A DNA stretch of 33,742 nt from Bacteroidia bacterium (GTDB lineage: Bacteria > Bacteroidota > Bacteroidia > Flavobacteriales > Flavobacteriaceae), in the NCBI GenBank assembly GCA_030429455.1, contig JAUIFC010000024.1:1-33742 (forward strand), in the 5' to 3' direction. The notes under the pieces are model-generated. The model was not told the DNA's origin, ran no database searches, and was given only the letters and a program-made list of their open reading frames with translations. The stretch's first letter is position 1. Each line of letters starts with the position of its first letter. Shown piece after piece: positions 30,644 to 33,742 of this stretch. The translations under genes were made by a program, and so were the position numbers.

Positions 30644-32710
30644 CTAGTTGAAGTCTTTTTCAGTTACACCTTCGTTTATTTTTATTTCTTTCAATTTAAA
30701 CTCTACGGATTGTCCCATCATTGTCGCAGATCTAGTTTCAGGGAATTTTATGCCATTAAATTCTTTGTAGTCTTTTAAAATTGCATCTTGAGATTGGCTA
30801 CGACCTTGCATATTTGTAGTCTGTACTTCTTTTACTTTTAAACCACTTTCTACGTCGTAATACATCATGTAAGAAACAACTTCTCCAGGTACTTCGATCA
30901 CGTATGTTTCTTTGCCATCTACTTCTTCAGTACCAACTAATTTTGCATCCTCGGAATCAACTAAATTTAATTCCATAAAAAGGCCAGCGTTTAGCTTCAT
31001 ATCCTTGGTCATGTTTTCGGGAAGTTGTTGGTTATTTGCTGTTGCACCTTCCTTAGTCATCACCATCGTCATCATTTTATTGCCTCCGACATAAACACTT
31101 TGATTGGTTTTACCATCCATACGTTTTTCTTCGGACATTACTGCTCCCATTGGCGTAGTCGCTTCGTATTGAGTTAAGATAGATTTGATGTTGTCCAAAT
31201 TGTCAAGCACTCCTGTAGCTTTCAAATAGTCGTTTAAAACTGTTTTTACAGTAACACCTTCTGGTAACTCAACTTTGTATTCTGGCTTTTCTGTTTCTGT
31301 GGCGTACTTGTCATAGTATTTCATCGGAATACCTGTTTTTTCAAGGTTTTTGATTGTTTCACTGCCTTTTCCAACAACAATTACTCTTGCATTATCTGCC
31401 ATGATGTATTTGCTGGCAACACGATTTATGTCTTCTACACTAACTTTGTTGATGTTGTCCAGATAGTTGGTGTAAAAATCTTCAGGAAGATTATTTCGTT
31501 TAATATTCAAGGCATAATTTGCGATGGTTTGTGGACGCTCTAAGGCCATTACGAAGTTTCCTACATATTTTGCTTTAGCATTTTTAAGCAATTGTGGGTC
31601 AACAGGTTCCGTTCTTATGCGTTTTATTTCTTTTAGAAATTCTACGACAGCACTATCCGTTACAGCATTCCTTACTTTAGCAGTTGCGGTAAAACGGGAT
31701 ACGCCATATCTGCTGGTGCCCAAACGAGAATAAGCGCCATAAGTGTAGCCTTTGTCTTCTCTTAAGTTCTTAAACAAGTAACCTTCACCGCCACCACCAA
31801 GAATGTTGTTTGCCATCAAAGCCGAAAAATAATCTGGGTCACTTTGTTTCAAGTCAACGTTGTTTGTTACGGTAATGTAAGATTGTGTAGCGTTAGGCAA
31901 GTCCACAAAATTAATTTCAGTTGAATTTACATTTTCTGTTAATTCTGGAGTTGGTAATTCAGTTAAATCTACCTTATCCCATTTCCCAAAATATTTCTTC
32001 AATTGTTTTTTTGCAGTTTTGGTATTTATATCCCCTACAACTACAATGTATGCATTGTTCGGAGCAAACCTCATTTTGTAAAAATCTAAAACATCTTGAA
32101 AAGTCACATTGTTCACTGTTTCTTCGGTTACGTATTCGCCATAAACATGGTCTTTGCCGTAAGATAGGGCGGAGCTTACTCTACTGGATACTTCATCTAA
32201 ACTTTTCTCTCCGGTTTTTAGATTTTCAATTAATTTTTCCTTTTGCTTTTCGAATTCTTCCTCTGTTAAAAGTGGATTTATTGCTGCATCTGCCATAAGC
32301 TCTACAATGCGATCGGCGTATTTTACCAAACCACTTCCAAAACCACCGCTAGAACCAAAGTTGATATTTGCACCTAAATAGTCTACTTCTTCATTAAATT
32401 CGTCTTTAGAAATATTTGTAGTTCCATTTCCTAACATCGACGATAATATGCTGGCAACTCCAGCTTTATCACCTTCTTTGTAAGGTTTGTTGTCTATACT
32501 TAATTGGTATGAAACCCTTGGGAGTTTGTTGTTTTCCACAACCATAACAGTAATCCCATTTTTCAATTTAAATTCATTTGGTTTTTCTAAATTGATTTTG
32601 GGTTCAGGTCCAGGTTCTGGCATTTGAGACCTGTCTATTTGCGCATTTGCTCCAAACGAAATTAAAGCAATGAGTAAGAGCGTGAAGTATGTTGATAATG
32701 TATTTTTCAT
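30644..32710 (-). CDS. M16-family protein without zinc motif, LolA-like C-terminal domain
   Basis: A 688-residue secreted protein with a signal peptide (1 to about 24). Two M16 (insulinase/MPP-like) domains fill residues about 45-450, with the LREDKGYTYGAY motif of the second half intact. The HxxEH zinc site of the first half is missing: it reads SILSS where the motif should be, so the protein should be catalytically inactive and pair with the active M16 protein encoded just upstream. Residues about 475-688 look like a LolA/LppX-type lipoprotein-carrier fold (YVIEVPGEVVSYMMYYDVES and the VKEVQTT strand). Start: ATG at 32710, one base after the upstream stop; an ATG at 32722 overlapping that stop is an alternative. 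Confidence 0.85.
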   Translation of the reverse strand: MKNTLSTYFTLLLIALISFGANAQIDRSQMPEPGPEPKINLEKPNEFKLKNGITVMVVENNKLPRVSYQLSIDNKPYKEGDKAGVASILSSMLGNGTTNISKDEFNEEVDYLGANINFGSSGGFGSGLVKYADRIVELMADAAINPLLTEEEFEKQKEKLIENLKTGEKSLDEVSSRVSSALSYGKDHVYGEYVTEETVNNVTFQDVLDFYKMRFAPNNAYIVVVGDINTKTAKKQLKKYFGKWDKVDLTELPTPELTENVNSTEINFVDLPNATQSYITVTNNVDLKQSDPDYFSALMANNILGGGGEGYLFKNLREDKGYTYGAYSRLGTSRYGVSRFTATAKVRNAVTDSAVVEFLKEIKRIRTEPVDPQLLKNAKAKYVGNFVMALERPQTIANYALNIKRNNLPEDFYTNYLDNINKVSVEDINRVASKYIMADNARVIVVGKGSETIKNLEKTGIPMKYYDKYATETEKPEYKVELPEGVTVKTVLNDYLKATGVLDNLDNIKSILTQYEATTPMGAVMSEEKRMDGKTNQSVYVGGNKMMTMVMTKEGATANNQQLPENMTKDMKLNAGLFMELNLVDSEDAKLVGTEEVDGKETYVIEVPGEVVSYMMYYDVESGLKVKEVQTTNMQGRSQSQDAILKDYKEFNGIKFPETRSATMMGQSVEFKLKEIKINEGVTEKDFN

Positions 32711-32711
32711 T

Positions 32712-33742
32712 TTAACTTTCATCTTTTTTTGGTAAATATTTTATTTCTACACGTTGGTTTGGACTAAGGTATTTTTTGGCAACGTCTCTAATTTCTTCTC
32801 TAGAAATAGATCTGTAAATGTCTAGCTGATTGTTGATAAGATTTACATCGCCATAGAGCAGGTAATAAGTCGCTAAGGAGCTGGCAATTCCAGCTACACT
32901 CGAGTTTGAGCTCACAAAACGGTTTTCAAATTGATTCAATAATTTTTGATAATCACGCTCGGATATAAGTTCTGTTTGCATTTTTGCAATTTCCTCATCC
33001 ATTTCCGATAAAAGTTTCTCCAATTCTATGTCTCCTTGCGGAATAGCAAAAAGTGCAAAAATGTTGTAATCCATTTGTGGAAGATTTACCGCTTGTACGG
33101 CTAAGGCTTGTTTGTTATTGTCCACAATCTTTTTATACAGCACTGAACTTTTTCCTCCGCTTAAGTATGTCGAAATCATGTCTAACACATAAGCATCTCT
33201 GCTAGATTGCCCTGGTAATCTATAGGCTGCAATTACTGCAGGGATTTGAATGTTAGGATCAAAAGCTTCAACTTTTATGGTTTCTGTGATTGGAGTTTCT
33301 TTTGAAAAACTTCTTTCTGGTTTTGGTCTCTCTTTAACTTCACTAAAGTATTTTTTAATCAATTCTTTAGTCTCGCTATAATCGATATCTCCAGCCACAA
33401 TCAGCACGGCATTGTTTGGCGTATACCATTTGTCGAAGTAAGCATAAAATTCCTCTAATGTAGAAGCGTCAAGATCTTCCATGTAGCCAATGTTCGGATA
33501 TTTGTAAGGGTGATCGCTAAACAAATTTTCACCTATAACTTCCAACAATCTTCCGTACGGTGCATCATAACGCTGGCGTTTTTCTTCTTTCACAACCTCA
33601 TTTTGAGTATCAACACCTACTTTGTCTATTACAGGATGTAGCATTCGCTCAGACTCTAGCCATAAACCCAGTTCCAATTTGTTAGATGGGAAAATTTCGT
33701 AATAGTAGGTTCTGTCTTGTGAGGTATTCGCGTTGAACGTGC
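32712..33742 (-). CDS. M16-family metallopeptidase (5' end beyond the window)
   Basis: This frame is open to the edge of the window and continues past it, so only the C-terminal 342 residues are visible. They begin TFNANTSQDRTYYYEIFPS, which lies after the HxxEH region; the zinc motif itself is off-window. NEVVKEEKRQRYD with its glutamates is the third-ligand helix. Later, AVLIVAGDIDYSETKELIKKYF and the second-domain strands are typical of M16B peptidases. It should be the active partner of the following M16-like gene. The stop is one base before that gene's start. Confidence 0.85.
   Translation of the reverse strand, partial: TFNANTSQDRTYYYEIFPSNKLELGLWLESERMLHPVIDKVGVDTQNEVVKEEKRQRYDAPYGRLLEVIGENLFSDHPYKYPNIGYMEDLDASTLEEFYAYFDKWYTPNNAVLIVAGDIDYSETKELIKKYFSEVKERPKPERSFSKETPITETIKVEAFDPNIQIPAVIAAYRLPGQSSRDAYVLDMISTYLSGGKSSVLYKKIVDNNKQALAVQAVNLPQMDYNIFALFAIPQGDIELEKLLSEMDEEIAKMQTELISERDYQKLLNQFENRFVSSNSSVAGIASSLATYYLLYGDVNLINNQLDIYRSISREEIRDVAKKYLSPNQRVEIKYLPKKDES

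Noticed and set aside
1-33742. tRNA, rRNA or CRISPR arrays
   Set aside because: I looked for cloverleaf-type ends, rRNA signatures and regularly spaced short repeats by eye and saw none; a covariance-model search was not possible.

Overview
The window looks like a chromosomal segment of a low-GC Flavobacteriaceae bacterium (Bacteroidetes). Three things point there. It carries the gliding-motility genes gldE and gldD directly after mutY and ssb. Several intergenic regions hold -7 elements of the Bacteroidetes type (TAnnTTTG), in the clearest cases with a TTG or TTTG about 18-21 bases upstream. Shine-Dalgarno sequences are essentially absent, and several genes seem to start with TTG. The genus cannot be fixed from the sequence alone.

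Region 1 (1-2365) is accessory DNA. Two 126-bp copies of a palindrome-ended repeat (100-225 and 983-1108) separate small single-gene units: a lipoprotein and a CPBP-family membrane protease. The ends of each unit are complementary to each other, which resembles integron cassettes with attC-like sites. Directly after them lies what looks like a decayed group II intron (about 1812-2138) with recognisable domains V and VI and no reverse transcriptase, and then a short lipoprotein ORF that ends in a fragment of the same repeat.

Region 2 (2662-24883) is mostly core genome. It holds a HAD/trehalose-phosphatase-like protein with an Ogt-type DNA methyltransferase; a LexA-like XRE-S24 regulator overlapping a DUF2461 gene; HU, a 29-residue basic protein and RNase G; mutY-ssb-gldE-gldD; a DMT transporter; obgE; a TonB-domain lipoprotein; a flippase-like membrane protein with a GT2 glycosyltransferase; ruvC; the tig-clpP-clpX proteostasis operon with a near-perfect promoter; a pdxJ-hydrolase-FadL-holin-like operon; and a CBS-domain protein with NAD kinase.

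Region 3 (24891-33742) holds an M23 lipoprotein peptidase and, diverging from it, a four-gene operon (26447-30581) closed by a hairpin terminator: a secreted protein of unknown family, a class III adenylate cyclase with a TPR sensor and a membrane anchor, a three-helix membrane protein resembling the PycTM effectors of Pycsar anti-phage systems (DUF5706), and a glycosyltransferase. The cyclase keeps purine-selecting residues, so this is not a standard Pycsar pair. It is the best candidate here for an undescribed signalling or defence system. The window closes with a pair of M16 peptidase-family genes, one lacking the zinc motif and fused to a LolA-like domain, the other cut by the window edge.
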